From: Microcaldota archaeon
GTDB taxonomy: Archaea; Micrarchaeota; Micrarchaeia; Micrarchaeales; Micrarchaeaceae
Direction of reading: 5' to 3'
Assembly: GCA_021791535.1 (NCBI GenBank)
Contig: JAJYWI010000021.1
Span: forward strand, 42,507 to 106,506
Length of the DNA stretch: 64,000 nt
The notes beneath the pieces were generated by a model. That model had not been told where the DNA came from, searched no databases, and saw only the letters and a list, made by a program, of their open reading frames with translations. Positions 24,610-33,957 of this stretch are shown one piece after another; the stretch's first letter is position 1; every line of letters starts with the position of its first letter. The translations under genes and the position numbers were made by a program.

Positions 24610-25905
24610 TCACATCATCTTAGCGAAGCGTTTCCTGAATGCGCGGTCGTTCTTCAGGTTGTCGAACATCTTCCTCATCTTGTTGAAGTCGGAGATCAGC
24701 TGGTGCACCTCCTTCTCCGTCGTGCCGCTGCCCTTCGCTATCCTCCTTATCCTCCCGGGGTTGTGGAGTATGCGCTCGTCGCTCCTCTCCTCCTTTGTCA
24801 TGGATCCGATTATCACCTTGTACCTGTTGAGCTTCTCCTCTCCCTGCTCCATCATCTCCTTAGGGACTTCTGTGGCGCCCATCATTCCGAATATGCTCTG
24901 CAAAGGGCCCATCTTGCCCATCGCGCGAAGCTGCGCATAGAATGACTCGAAATTCAGCTCATCCATTTCCAGCTCCTCCGGCTTTATCTCGGCCTCTTTC
25001 ACGGCATTTTGCACGCTTGCTACTAGCCCAGCCATGTCAGGCACCCCGAGCAGCGCGCCTATGAACTTGTCAGACCTGTACGGCTCTATGTTCGCCAGCT
25101 TCTCTCCGGTGCCTATGAACATCACGGCAGACCTCGCTGCGTTTGTGGCGCTCAGCGCGCCGCCTCCCTTGCCTGATCCGTCAATCTTTGTCACTACCAC
25201 CCCAGTAACCCCAACTGCGCTGTTGAACTGCGCCGCCTGCCTGCCGGCCACCTGGCCTATATCGGCACTTATCACCATTATCTTCTCGTCAGGCTTGAAA
25301 GCGCTGGAGACCCTCTTCAGCTCCTCTATCAGCTGCCCGTCCAGCGCGCTCCTGCCGCTAGTGTCGCACACTACCACCTGCTTCTCCTTGAACCGCTCGA
25401 GGCCCTCCTTCGCTATCTTAGCAGCATCCTTCTCGCCCTTTTTCCCGAAGAACGATACGTTTGCCTGTTTAGCCAGGGTCTCAAGCTGCTCGTAGGCCGC
25501 AGGCCTTGAAACATCGCAGCAGATCAGTGCCGCGCTCAGCCCCCTGTCCTGGTAATACTTGGCTAGTTTCGCCGCCGTAGTTGTTTTGCCCGACCCATAG
25601 AGGCCCATCAGCAGTATCCTCTGCCTCTTGAGCTTTGGCTCGTAGGACTGCCCCATCAGGGCAACCAGCTCATCGTAAACTATATTGGTTATGTAGTCCG
25701 TCGGCGCAACTCCGGGAGGCGGCCTGCTCTTCAGCGCCTTCTCCTCTATCCTATCGGTTAACTCACGCACAAGCGCAACATCGACATCTGCGCTGAGAAG
25801 GCTCTTCTGCAGCTCCTTGTTAAATTCCCTTATCGTCTTCGCGTCTATGATAGTGGCGCGCTTGAGCTTCGCTATCGCCTTCCTCAGGCCTTCGCCAAGA
25901 TCCAT
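24610..25905 (-). CDS. srp54: Signal recognition particle GTPase SRP54 (Ffh)
   Basis: A 431-residue SRP54. The N domain is followed by the G domain: GLYGSGKTTTAAKLA, DTSGRSALD, TKIDGSGKGGG. The Met-rich M domain has PGRIRRIAKGSGT and binds helix 8 of the 7S RNA encoded at 3112-3385. It targets nascent membrane proteins to SecY (15686-17155). All three SRP-Sec components are thus within the window. Confidence 0.97.
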   Translation of the reverse strand: MDLGEGLRKAIAKLKRATIIDAKTIREFNKELQKSLLSADVDVALVRELTDRIEEKALKSRPPPGVAPTDYITNIVYDELVALMGQSYEPKLKRQRILLMGLYGSGKTTTAAKLAKYYQDRGLSAALICCDVSRPAAYEQLETLAKQANVSFFGKKGEKDAAKIAKEGLERFKEKQVVVCDTSGRSALDGQLIEELKRVSSAFKPDEKIMVISADIGQVAGRQAAQFNSAVGVTGVVVTKIDGSGKGGGALSATNAARSAVMFIGTGEKLANIEPYRSDKFIGALLGVPDMAGLVASVQNAVKEAEIKPEELEMDELNFESFYAQLRAMGKMGPLQSIFGMMGATEVPKEMMEQGEEKLNRYKVIIGSMTKEERSDERILHNPGRIRRIAKGSGTTEKEVHQLISDFNKMRKMFDNLKNDRAFRKRFAKMM

Positions 25906-25967
25906 AAAACTCGCCTATAGTATCTTGATGCTCCATATTTATAACTTCTATTCGTATTTAGCGTGTT

Positions 25968-27104
25968 ATGCCCAGACTGAAGATGGTTCTAGCGCAGGCG
26001 AACCTAGCGCTCAAAGGCGGCGCAGAATTCACCATACTTAAGATCGCGCAGCATTACAATACACTGATATACACTGCTGAATACGACAGGAACAGGACAT
26101 ATGACGGATTCAAGGAGTTTGATGTGCGGACGATAAGCAAGGGCGGTTTTACTGGCGTGCTCCCATATGGAAGGATGTCGCAAGGCCTTGACTATGGCCT
26201 ATCCTTCTACAACTTCAAGGTCAAAGAGGATTACGACGTCATCAATGCTCACATAGGGCCAAGCCACTGGATAAGGAACAACAACGAGAGGGTGATGTGG
26301 CACTGCCATACGCCTATGAGGGACATATACGACCTTTATGAGTACAGGATGATGATGAGGAGCCCGCTCGCCAGGCCAGTGTACAGGCTAGGCACCAGGA
26401 TAGTGAAGGGCATGGACCAGGGCGTGGTCAAGAGGATAGAGAAGATCGTGACAAACAGCGAGATAACCCTTGCGCGGATCAAGAAGTACTACAATAGGGG
26501 TGCGACGATAGTCGGGACGGGCGTCGATTGGAGGGATTTCAAGAGGGACGGAGACGGTAAATATTTCTTCTACCCATCAAGATTCTCCCCAAACAAGAGG
26601 CAGGATTATGCTATAAGGGCGTTCCAGTTGTTCAAGAAGCGCACCAAAGGATACAGGCTGGTGCTGTGCGGAGTGACATCGAAGGACCAGTTCTATTACA
26701 ACTACTATAAGCGGGTTAAGGAGCAGGCCGCGAAGGTCGGCGATGTAACGGTGCTCGCTGATATATCCGAAAAGGAGAAGGCAAACCTCTATTCAAGGGC
26801 AACCGCCGTGCTGTTTACGTCTGTTATGGAAGACATGGGCCTTGTGCCGCTTGAGGCGATGGCGAGCGGCAAGCCTGTCATATCTGTCAATGAGGGCGGG
26901 CCGACCATAAGCGTGAAGGACGGCCGCACAGGATTCCTGGTGGGCAGCGAAACCGAGATGGCTAGGCGCATGCAGCAGATTGCCGATGACGAGAGCCTAG
27001 CTGAGAGGCTTGGCAAGGCAGGGCTAAACAGCGCAAAAAGGGAATGGTCGTGGGAGTCATTCTTCAAGCGGTACGACGCAGCTATAAGGGGAATGAGGCT
27101 ATGA
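25968..27104 (+). CDS. Glycosyltransferase family 4 (GT-B)
   Basis: A 378-residue GT-B glycosyltransferase. The N-terminal domain opens MVLAQANLALKGGAEFT. The C-terminal nucleotide-sugar domain carries FTSVMEDMGLVPLEAMASGKPVISVNEGGP, equivalent to the E-x7-E motif of group 1 transferases. No membrane helix. It may build glycans on the many sequon-rich surface proteins here. It overlaps the end of the TBP gene by 6 nt in convergent orientation. Confidence 0.9.
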   Translation: MPRLKMVLAQANLALKGGAEFTILKIAQHYNTLIYTAEYDRNRTYDGFKEFDVRTISKGGFTGVLPYGRMSQGLDYGLSFYNFKVKEDYDVINAHIGPSHWIRNNNERVMWHCHTPMRDIYDLYEYRMMMRSPLARPVYRLGTRIVKGMDQGVVKRIEKIVTNSEITLARIKKYYNRGATIVGTGVDWRDFKRDGDGKYFFYPSRFSPNKRQDYAIRAFQLFKKRTKGYRLVLCGVTSKDQFYYNYYKRVKEQAAKVGDVTVLADISEKEKANLYSRATAVLFTSVMEDMGLVPLEAMASGKPVISVNEGGPTISVKDGRTGFLVGSETEMARRMQQIADDESLAERLGKAGLNSAKREWSWESFFKRYDAAIRGMRL

Positions 27105-27407
27105 CTTCTGCGTTATCGCCTTGACCGGAGATGGCCCTATCACGTATCTCGATATTACCTTTGCAGCGTAGTCCAGCGCCTTCTTTATGTTCGCCTCAGT
27201 ACTGGCGCCGGTGCAGATCATCTTGCCGTTCTTGAAGAGTATTATTGACACTCGCGGCTCCGCAATCTTGAATATGGCGCCAGGAAACTGCTCAGGCTCG
27301 TAGTCGACCTCCTTCACCTTCTTAGACAGCAGGTAGAGGTCTATCTCAGCGTGCAGGTCGGCGCTTACAACTATGTTCTCTATCTTTATTACAGGATTAG
27401 TTATCAT
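27099..27407 (-). CDS. Single-repeat TATA-binding protein (half TBP)
   Basis: A TBP-family protein with only one of the usual two repeats. From residue 5 it reads IKIENIVVSADL..EIDL, VDYEPEQFPGAIFKI, EPRVSIILFKNGKMICTGA, and a closing helix, then stops. Both intercalating phenylalanines of a TBP repeat are conserved (EQFPG and LFKNGK). Canonical archaeal TBPs are about 180-200 residues. The frame extends upstream to TTG 27452 (117 residues), but the TATA box at 27461-27470 places transcription start near 27440, favouring ATG 27407. It would have to act as a dimer. Confidence 0.85.
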   Translation of the reverse strand: MITNPVIKIENIVVSADLHAEIDLYLLSKKVKEVDYEPEQFPGAIFKIAEPRVSIILFKNGKMICTGASTEANIKKALDYAAKVISRYVIGPSPVKAITQKS

Positions 27408-27452
27408 CCCGTCCTTAGCTTTCTTTGGTTTTGCTGCCGTTTTAAACACCAA

Positions 27453-27514
27453 CGTACCACTATTTATATGTGCAAAGGTTTAAATACTATTGAGCGTTCT
27501 GGGCTGGTGAAAAC
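27453..27514. promoter_or_regulatory. Divergent promoter, half-TBP and GGR genes
   Basis: A 62-nt intergenic region with two archaeal TATA elements. CATATAAATA on the minus strand (27461-27470) serves the TBP gene. GTTTAAATACT on the plus strand (27478-27488) serves the flavoprotein, whose ATG lies about 30 nt beyond. Inferred from sequence and spacing. Confidence 0.55.
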
Positions 27515-28606
27515 ATGGATGGGGAGGTCGCCATTGTTGGCGGCGGCGTGATAGGCCTTGTGCTAGCCAAGGAGCTGGCGGGGAGCGGAGTCGATGTTAC
27601 GGTTTATGAGGCGCGCAGGAGGGCCGGCGAAGGCGCCAACAAGGCATCGGGAATCGTATCCGTAGGCGGTTTGGCCAGCATAGGCGTGGATTATCACGAT
27701 GCTGTACTCAATTCTCTTGACGGCGCTGCGCTCTACGCAGGCGAGGAGAAGCTGAGCATAAAGGCGAAGGAAACCAAGGCGTATGTGCTCGACAGGGAGG
27801 TATTCGCCAGGCTGTGCGCAGATGAGGCAATCGAAGCAGGCGCAAGAATAGAGTTTGGGAAAAAGTTAGACAAGGATACGGTCAAGGAGCTTTCGCGTGG
27901 CAGGATAGTCGCAGGAGCTGACGGCGTTGTATCCGGCGTGGCTAGCCAATTCGGCTTCCCTGAGATAAACGATTATGTGCTTACATACAAGGCGGAATAC
28001 GCAGGCGCCGACGTGCGCGACCTGCACTCCTGCGAGCTTTTCTTCTCAGATGCGCCAAAGAGGTTCTTCGGCTGGACGGTGCCGCATTCTAAATCGGTCC
28101 TTGAGGTTGGGATAGGCGAGTGGATACGCACCAGGCGCAACAGCGTGTCGGTGTTCAATGCGTTCATAAAGAACAGCATTGTCTCGGCGGAGATACGCGG
28201 CGCAACGAAGGAATCTGGCCTGGCGAGCATAATACCTCTGCAGGCCAGGAAAGCGACAGTCAAGGGCAATGTGCTGCTCGTCGGAGACGCTGCCGGCCAG
28301 GTCAAGGCAACTACCGGAGGCGGGCTTGTTTTCGGCGCACTGTGCGCCAAGACTGCGGCGGAAGCCATAGTAAACCATCTCAGGAACGGCGCGCCGCTCT
28401 CTATGTACGATAGGATGTGGCGCCGGAGATACATGGCTGACCTCCAGATGCACAGGGCTATACATCGCTATTATTCAAGCTTGGGCCCGAGAGGCGCGCG
28501 GCTGCTTTTCAGGCTCGCCAGAACGCTTGGCGTCGAGGGGTTCCTCAGTGAATACGGAGACATGGACAGCCCGCGCAAGGTCGCGAAGAGGATTTTTGTG
28601 AGATGA
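27515..28606 (+). CDS. Geranylgeranyl reductase-family flavoprotein
   Basis: A 363-residue FAD-dependent oxidoreductase. N-terminal Rossmann VAIVGGGVIGLVLAKELA and the second FAD motif GNVLLVGDAAGQVKATTGGG are characteristic of geranylgeranyl reductases. These saturate the isoprenoid chains of archaeal lipids. Size and the final GGG motif agree with digeranylgeranylglycerophospholipid reductase, though other members act on menaquinone or have unknown substrates. Confidence 0.85.
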   Translation: MDGEVAIVGGGVIGLVLAKELAGSGVDVTVYEARRRAGEGANKASGIVSVGGLASIGVDYHDAVLNSLDGAALYAGEEKLSIKAKETKAYVLDREVFARLCADEAIEAGARIEFGKKLDKDTVKELSRGRIVAGADGVVSGVASQFGFPEINDYVLTYKAEYAGADVRDLHSCELFFSDAPKRFFGWTVPHSKSVLEVGIGEWIRTRRNSVSVFNAFIKNSIVSAEIRGATKESGLASIIPLQARKATVKGNVLLVGDAAGQVKATTGGGLVFGALCAKTAAEAIVNHLRNGAPLSMYDRMWRRRYMADLQMHRAIHRYYSSLGPRGARLLFRLARTLGVEGFLSEYGDMDSPRKVAKRIFVR

Positions 28607-28777
28607 GACTCCAGCTCCTCCCATGCATCGGAACCAATCCCACCGAAGCAAACGCATGCGTCTATGCGGATTCCAGCACCGTTGACTGCTCCTCTGGCGT
28701 GCGTGCCCTAAAGATATAAATAGCTTAACCGCTCATAGTAGCTCGGCTGTTTCTAACAACATGAAACGCGTGATTTA

Positions 28778-29176
28778 ATGAGCCAGTTTGGAGTCCAGCT
28801 TCATTCAAGGTCGCATACAAAAGCCTCAGGCAACGGCAAGCGCAAGATAAAATCAAGGGACAAGTGCAGGAGCGAGATAGGGAGCTACTTCTCGGCTACG
28901 AAGATGTCGGAGGAGAACGCCTACAGGGCGCACAGAAAGCGCGGCGGCCATCTGACAATGGTGCTGAAGAGCGCTGGTTATGCCAACCTGCTGACAAAGC
29001 AGGGCTACAAGAAGGTCAAGATAAAAGGAGTGCTTGAGTCAAAGGATAACAGGAACTTCGCGCGTCAAAACATAATAACGAAGGGCACGATAATCAATAC
29101 TGAGTTTGGCAAGGCGCAGGTGACAAACAGGCCTGGCAGAGAGGGCAGCGTCAATGCGCTCCTTCTAGAGGCTTGA
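28778..29176 (+). CDS. rps8e: Ribosomal protein eS8
   Basis: A 132-residue small-subunit protein. RKRGGHLTMVLKSAGYANLL, the NRNFARQNIITKGTIINTEFGKAQVTNRPGREGSVNALLLE tail, is the eS8 signature. GTGATTT lies just before the ATG and a TATA-like sequence near 28714. It heads an operon with an unknown gene and a carbamoyltransferase. Confidence 0.93.
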   Translation: MSQFGVQLHSRSHTKASGNGKRKIKSRDKCRSEIGSYFSATKMSEENAYRAHRKRGGHLTMVLKSAGYANLLTKQGYKKVKIKGVLESKDNRNFARQNIITKGTIINTEFGKAQVTNRPGREGSVNALLLEA

Positions 29177-29180
29177 GCTG

Positions 29181-29558
29181 ATGCCTGCAGTTGTATACGA
29201 ATGCAGCGTTTCAGAATCCCAGGAGCTGAAGAAGTTCCTGGAATACGACCCATACCTCGACAAGAGCCTTGATGCCGAACAGCTGAAGAAGCTCAACAGC
29301 GACAGCGACGCAAATATAATATTCTCAAGGCAGGAGTTCATGCTCAGGGATGGAGCATCTCTCGGCCTATCCAAGGACAAGCTCTACCTATACATAAACG
29401 CCAGCGAGGATTTCCTGGCCGGTGCCGAAAAGAAGCTCAAGAATAAATTCAAGAGCATAAGGCGTGCGCCGAAAGAGGATGAGGAAAAGTTCATAGATGT
29501 TGTAGAAGAAGAGCACAGCAGGGGCAACGCCGGGATCGGCGCCATATTCGGTGGTTGA
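29181..29558 (+). CDS. Uncharacterised protein between eS8 and carbamoyltransferase
   Basis: A 125-residue soluble protein, acidic in its C-terminal third and ending in a Gly-rich GNAGIGAIFGG tail. Mixed alpha/beta with no motif I recognise. It starts 4 nt after eS8 and ends 6 nt before the carbamoyltransferase, so it belongs to that transcript. Confidence 0.7.
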   Translation: MPAVVYECSVSESQELKKFLEYDPYLDKSLDAEQLKKLNSDSDANIIFSRQEFMLRDGASLGLSKDKLYLYINASEDFLAGAEKKLKNKFKSIRRAPKEDEEKFIDVVEEEHSRGNAGIGAIFGG

Positions 29559-29564
29559 ACGAAC

Positions 29565-30506
29565 GTGATAAGCTCCGATGACCTGTCGCGCGACCAGATA
29601 ATGCACATATTCAGGATAGCTGACGACCTTAAGAGCAGCAAGGTCGAGATAACGATAAAGGAGCACGCTATACTCGCATTGCTGTTCGACAAGCCCTCGC
29701 TGCGGACCCGCGTATCGCTCGAAGTAGCAATGGCCCAGCTCGGAGGCAACAGCGTCTACCTGGAGAACCAGATGACCCACCTGCAAAGCGGCGAAACGTT
29801 ATCCGACACGACAAGGATACTCAGCAACTATTGCGATTTCATAGCCGTAAGGACGTTCAGCCAGGACCAGCTAGTAGAGATGGCATCAGTATCGCGCGTG
29901 CCGGTGATAAATGCACTTACGGATGTTGAGCACCCCACGCAGGCGCTAGCTGACGTATACACTATAATGCAGCACGTCGGTCGCATCCGCGACGCGAAGA
30001 TCGCATTCATGGGGAACGTGGCTTCGAATGTTGCTAACTCGCTGATGATAACTGCGGCCAAGCTGGGCGCCGAGGTCGCACTCATAGGACCAGCCAACGA
30101 AAACCCCCCAAACAGCTTGTACTACAACAAGGCAAGGGAATACAGCAAGGTGTATACCGACTCGTCTGTCGAGAGCGGGCTTGAAGATGCAGACATAGTC
30201 TACACAGATACGTACGTTGACATGGGCCACATAAAGGGATCCGACGACTACGTGCAGACAGAGCAGGAGAGGCACGCAGAGGATAGGATAAAGATATTCT
30301 CCCCGTACCAGCTCAATGCGAAGGCACTATCGTATGCGGCGAAAACCGCGCTTGTGATGCACGACATGCCGGCGCACAGGGGGGTGGAGATCACAAACGA
30401 TGTGATGGACGGCCCCAGAAGCATAGTGTGGGAGCAGGCGGCGAACAAGCTGCTCCTGAACAAGGCGATACTGCTATACCTCTCGGAGATCGGCCCATCT
30501 AGATAA
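29565..30506 (+). CDS. Ornithine/aspartate carbamoyltransferase family enzyme
   Basis: A 313-residue carbamoyltransferase transferring the carbamoyl group from carbamoyl phosphate to an amino group. The phosphate-binding loop is KPSLRTRVSLE and the carbamoyl site is EHPTQALADVYT. MPAHRGVEITNDVMDGPRSIVWEQAANKL matches the ornithine branch. The ornithine-binding HCLP motif reads HDMP, with the cysteine replaced by aspartate, so the amino substrate is uncertain. GTG start. No other arginine or pyrimidine genes adjoin. Confidence 0.82.
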   Translation: MISSDDLSRDQIMHIFRIADDLKSSKVEITIKEHAILALLFDKPSLRTRVSLEVAMAQLGGNSVYLENQMTHLQSGETLSDTTRILSNYCDFIAVRTFSQDQLVEMASVSRVPVINALTDVEHPTQALADVYTIMQHVGRIRDAKIAFMGNVASNVANSLMITAAKLGAEVALIGPANENPPNSLYYNKAREYSKVYTDSSVESGLEDADIVYTDTYVDMGHIKGSDDYVQTEQERHAEDRIKIFSPYQLNAKALSYAAKTALVMHDMPAHRGVEITNDVMDGPRSIVWEQAANKLLLNKAILLYLSEIGPSR

Positions 30507-30536
30507 GTATAAATTCTTATTCTGAGACGCAGTAAC

Positions 30537-31190
30537 ATGGACCTTCTCGCCAAAGTCGGAATCGGCGCTGCAATACTCATCATCATATTCGCAGGAGTGC
30601 TCGTTTTCAGGTATGCTGTCGCGAGACCAGGGCCGCTTTCGGCATCGCAGGCGCAGCAGATAGTGCAGCGCGACCTGAGGCTCTCCTATCCGAACGCCAC
30701 GATAAACGTGATAAATGTAACGCCATCGACGCTATCCTCGGGCAGCTGGAACGTGTTCGTGAGCCTGGTGTACAACGCCACAAGGCCGTGCCCAACCGTG
30801 TATCTCGAGCAGTATGACTACCCGGCTACCGGGCTGGTGCCTAGCGTCGCCAATCTCTACACGCAGCACTGCATAATATACGGCCTCTCGAACACCTACC
30901 TGCCGTACTACACGTACCTGATAACCTCGCCAGAGATAGCTATAGCAAAGTCGTTCAATACCTCATTTCCAGCGCTTGTCGTTTATGTCAACACATATGG
31001 ATACAACAGCACCAACGTGTATGCATCGCATTACCAGAACCTCACGCTAAGCAGAAGCGTATTGCCATCAGGCAGGAGCTTCATCGACGTATGGCTTGTG
31101 AACTACACAAACGTGCGTGCCCCGTACTCGGAATACGTGATCCTGAACTCATCAGGCTCTATCCTGTTCAACTACACCCTTTCACGCTGA
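30537..31190 (+). CDS. Membrane-anchored surface protein
   Basis: A 217-residue protein. One N-terminal helix (VGIGAAILIIIFAGVLVF) is followed by an extracellular domain with repeated N-x-S/T sequons and two cysteines (RPCPTV, QHCIIY) that could form a disulfide. Same architecture as the proteins at 14426, 39858 and 46991. It lies 30 nt after the carbamoyltransferase. Function unknown. Confidence 0.7.
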   Translation: MDLLAKVGIGAAILIIIFAGVLVFRYAVARPGPLSASQAQQIVQRDLRLSYPNATINVINVTPSTLSSGSWNVFVSLVYNATRPCPTVYLEQYDYPATGLVPSVANLYTQHCIIYGLSNTYLPYYTYLITSPEIAIAKSFNTSFPALVVYVNTYGYNSTNVYASHYQNLTLSRSVLPSGRSFIDVWLVNYTNVRAPYSEYVILNSSGSILFNYTLSR

Positions 31191-31386
31191 AAAATCACCA
31201 TAACGATATTACAAAAGTAAATCAAAATATACTATGATAAACAGCCATATACTACGATGAACAAAATTTACGCCTTTTCCATCTCATGAAGCGGGGGTTT
31301 TCAGTCACGAAATTAAAACTACTACTATCAGAAACAGATGCACAAGGTTTTTAAAGCTATTTATTGCATTAATTGCAGGCGATAAA

Positions 31387-32451
31387 ATGAGCGACCTCGT
31401 TAACGACCTATTGGGACAACCCAGCGGAAGCAGCACGACACCACAGGAAGACTTTAGTTCCTCGCAGATAAAGATTGTTACAGCCGGATACGGCGGAGCT
31501 GGCTGCAACATAGTCAACCGGCTTATAAAGGCCGGGGTTAAGGGCACGGAATTCGTTGCTGTTAATACAGATGCGCAGCACTTCAAGATAATAGATGATA
31601 GGATCAAGAAGGTGCTGATAGGAAAGTCGCTAACAAGGGGGCTCGGCGCAGGCGGCGACCCTCAGATGGGCAGGAAGGCCGCTGAGATAGACAGGAACCT
31701 CATAGAGGAGTCGCTGTCAGGCTCGCAGCTCGTATTCCTATGCGCCGGAATGGGAGGCGGCACAGGAACAGGAGGCATATCAGTAGCTGCGCAGGTGGCG
31801 AAGGAGCAGGGCGCCATAGTCGTAGCTATGGTAACGTACCCGTTCGACCTCGAAAGGGTGAGGAAGGTAAAGGCGGAGGAGGGCATCCAGGAGCTGAGGA
31901 AGCACTGCGACAGCGTTATAATACTGGACAACAACACCCTGGTTAGGCTTGTGCCGAACCTTCCGATGAACGAGGCGTTCGCGCTAGCCGATTCGGTTCT
32001 GGCTAAGGCAATAGGAGGCCTCGTATGGACGATAACGCAGCCAAGCATGATAAACATAGACTTCGCTGACGTAAGGAGCATAATGGTAGGCGGAGGCGTG
32101 GGCTTCATAGCTGTTGGAACAGGAAGAGGCGCTGACAAGGTGAACTCCGCTGCTGAAGGAGTGCTGAAGAACAAGCTCCTTGACGTAGACTTCGAGGGCG
32201 CAAGCGGCGCGCTTGTTCACATATCCGGAGGTTCATCACTTACGATTGGCGACGCAGTCCATGCCGGTGAGATAATCACCGAGAGGATGGACCAGAAGGC
32301 CAACGTGAAGTGGGGCGCCAGGATAATCCCAGGTTACGAAGACCAGCTCGAGATCGTGGCAATAGTGACAGGTGTCAAGGGAGCGAGCATAGTCGGGAGG
32401 CTGGAGGAGAAGAAGCAGGAATCTTACAGCGACCTTGAGATGATCGGCTAA
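31387..32451 (+). CDS. ftsZ1: Cell division protein FtsZ1
   Basis: A 354-residue tubulin-like GTPase forming the division ring. GTP-binding: GYGGAGCNIVNRL, the tubulin signature CAGMGGGTGTGG near residue 118, and the T7 catalytic loop NIDFADV. The short N-terminal tail resembles archaeal FtsZ1. A 196-nt AT-rich upstream region holds a TATA-like TTTTTAAA near 31350. The paralogue ftsZ2 follows after 25 nt and sepF is 3.5 kb downstream. Confidence 0.96.
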   Translation: MSDLVNDLLGQPSGSSTTPQEDFSSSQIKIVTAGYGGAGCNIVNRLIKAGVKGTEFVAVNTDAQHFKIIDDRIKKVLIGKSLTRGLGAGGDPQMGRKAAEIDRNLIEESLSGSQLVFLCAGMGGGTGTGGISVAAQVAKEQGAIVVAMVTYPFDLERVRKVKAEEGIQELRKHCDSVIILDNNTLVRLVPNLPMNEAFALADSVLAKAIGGLVWTITQPSMINIDFADVRSIMVGGGVGFIAVGTGRGADKVNSAAEGVLKNKLLDVDFEGASGALVHISGGSSLTIGDAVHAGEIITERMDQKANVKWGARIIPGYEDQLEIVAIVTGVKGASIVGRLEEKKQESYSDLEMIG

Positions 32452-32476
32452 CCACATTGGCATTTAGGTGAGTTCA

Positions 32477-33487
32477 ATGTTGGGAAACCATTCCGGGGAG
32501 GAATTCGTAGCTAAGCTTGCGGTAGTTGGAGTAGGAGGGCAGGGCTGCAACCTTGTGAACAGGCTGTACAAGAGCGGCATAAGGAGCGCAGACACCCTTC
32601 TTCTAAATACAGATGCCAAGCATCTCGGCATAGTCAATGCTGACAAGAAGATACTAATAGGCAAGGAGATAACACGCGGACTAGGGGCTGGCGGATTCCC
32701 TGAAGTCGCGGAGAAGTGCGCAGAAGCCTCGAAGAACGAGATAGCAGAGGCCATAGCTGGATACGACATGGTTTTCGTTGCAGCAGGAATGGGCGGAGGG
32801 ACTGGCGGAGGCGCTGCGCCGGTTGTAGCGAAGATAGCCAAGGAGCAGGGAGCGCTGGTTGTAGCATTCGTAACCTATCCATTCTCGCTTGAGAGGAGCA
32901 GGAAGAACAAGGCCGATTGGTCGCTCCAGCAGCTCGGAAAGCACACTGACACAACTGTTGTGATAGAGAATGACAGAGTGCTTAGCTATGCACCCAACCT
33001 GCCGATGGAGAAGGCGTTCGAGCTTGTTGACAGCGTTGCGTGCAACGCTGTAAAGGGCATCGCAGACACGATAATGCTGCCTAGCCTAATAAACCTGGAT
33101 TTCGCAGACGTGAGGACCGTCATGCGCGGCGCTGGGACTGCTGTGATAAACCTTGGCGCAGGAAGCGGGCATGACAAGGTTGACAAGGCGATAAAGTCAA
33201 CGCTCACCCACCCGATGCTGAATGTCGACCTGCTAGGCGGCAAGAGCGCGCTTGTTCATGTAGCTGGCGGCACCTCCCTTACGATACAGGAGGCGACGGC
33301 GATAGGCCAAGGGGTAACAGAGGGCCTTGATGAGCGGGCTAACGTGATCTTCGGCGCAAGGCTGATACCAGAGCTGAACGACCAGATAAGGGTGATGTCG
33401 ATAGTGACAGGAGTCACACCGAAGTTCGGCCTCGGGATAGATAGGAGCGCCACGCCGCTAACCGACATGAGCCTAGAGCTGATCTGA
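32477..33487 (+). CDS. ftsZ2: Cell division protein FtsZ2
   Basis: A 336-residue second FtsZ. It has GVGGQGCNLVNRL, signature AAGMGGGTGGGAAP, and T7 loop NLDFADV, so GTP hydrolysis residues are intact. The AGGTG at 32466-32470 supports the ATG at 32477. Many euryarchaea and DPANN use two FtsZs, FtsZ1 for assembly and FtsZ2 for constriction. Here they are adjacent and probably cotranscribed. Confidence 0.96.
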   Translation: MLGNHSGEEFVAKLAVVGVGGQGCNLVNRLYKSGIRSADTLLLNTDAKHLGIVNADKKILIGKEITRGLGAGGFPEVAEKCAEASKNEIAEAIAGYDMVFVAAGMGGGTGGGAAPVVAKIAKEQGALVVAFVTYPFSLERSRKNKADWSLQQLGKHTDTTVVIENDRVLSYAPNLPMEKAFELVDSVACNAVKGIADTIMLPSLINLDFADVRTVMRGAGTAVINLGAGSGHDKVDKAIKSTLTHPMLNVDLLGGKSALVHVAGGTSLTIQEATAIGQGVTEGLDERANVIFGARLIPELNDQIRVMSIVTGVTPKFGLGIDRSATPLTDMSLELI

Positions 33488-33548
33488 GCGCGCTCCAGGA
33501 ATAATTTATTAACCCTCTTGTTCAAACTAGAATGTAGCAGGTGAAGAC

Positions 33549-33953
33549 GTGGGGGACGATGTAACGATTGTATCGATGAAAGATGTCAGGGTAGGCCGCT
33601 ACATAATAATCGATGGCATACCGTGCAGGGTGGTCGATATAGAGACAAGCTCCCCAGGCAAGCATGGATCCGCAAAGATGCGCGTCACAGGCATCGGCAT
33701 GTTCGACGGGCAGAAGAAAACGCTGCTCAAGCCGTCCAGTGCAGACGCTGAAGCGCCCGTGATAATAAAGAAGAAGGCGCAGGTGGTCTCTGTTAGTGAC
33801 TCCACGGCGCAGCTTATGGATTCTGATACATATGAGGTTTACGACCTGCCTATTACAGATGAGTTCAAGGGGAAGCTGAAGCCTGGCGCGACTGTTGAGA
33901 TCGTGGAGGCGATGAGCAGGAGGGCGCTATCGCGCACGCTTGGCAACGAGTGA
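33549..33953 (+). CDS. eif5a: Translation factor aIF5A
   Basis: A 134-residue aIF5A that rescues stalled ribosomes. The hypusine/deoxyhypusine loop SSPGKHGSAK is intact, with its lysine available for modification. SH3-like N-domain and OB C-domain follow the family layout. GTG start with AGGTGA ten nt upstream. It leads the operon aIF5A-eS24-eS27. Confidence 0.94.
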   Translation: MGDDVTIVSMKDVRVGRYIIIDGIPCRVVDIETSSPGKHGSAKMRVTGIGMFDGQKKTLLKPSSADAEAPVIIKKKAQVVSVSDSTAQLMDSDTYEVYDLPITDEFKGKLKPGATVEIVEAMSRRALSRTLGNE

Positions 33954-33957
33954 TTCC

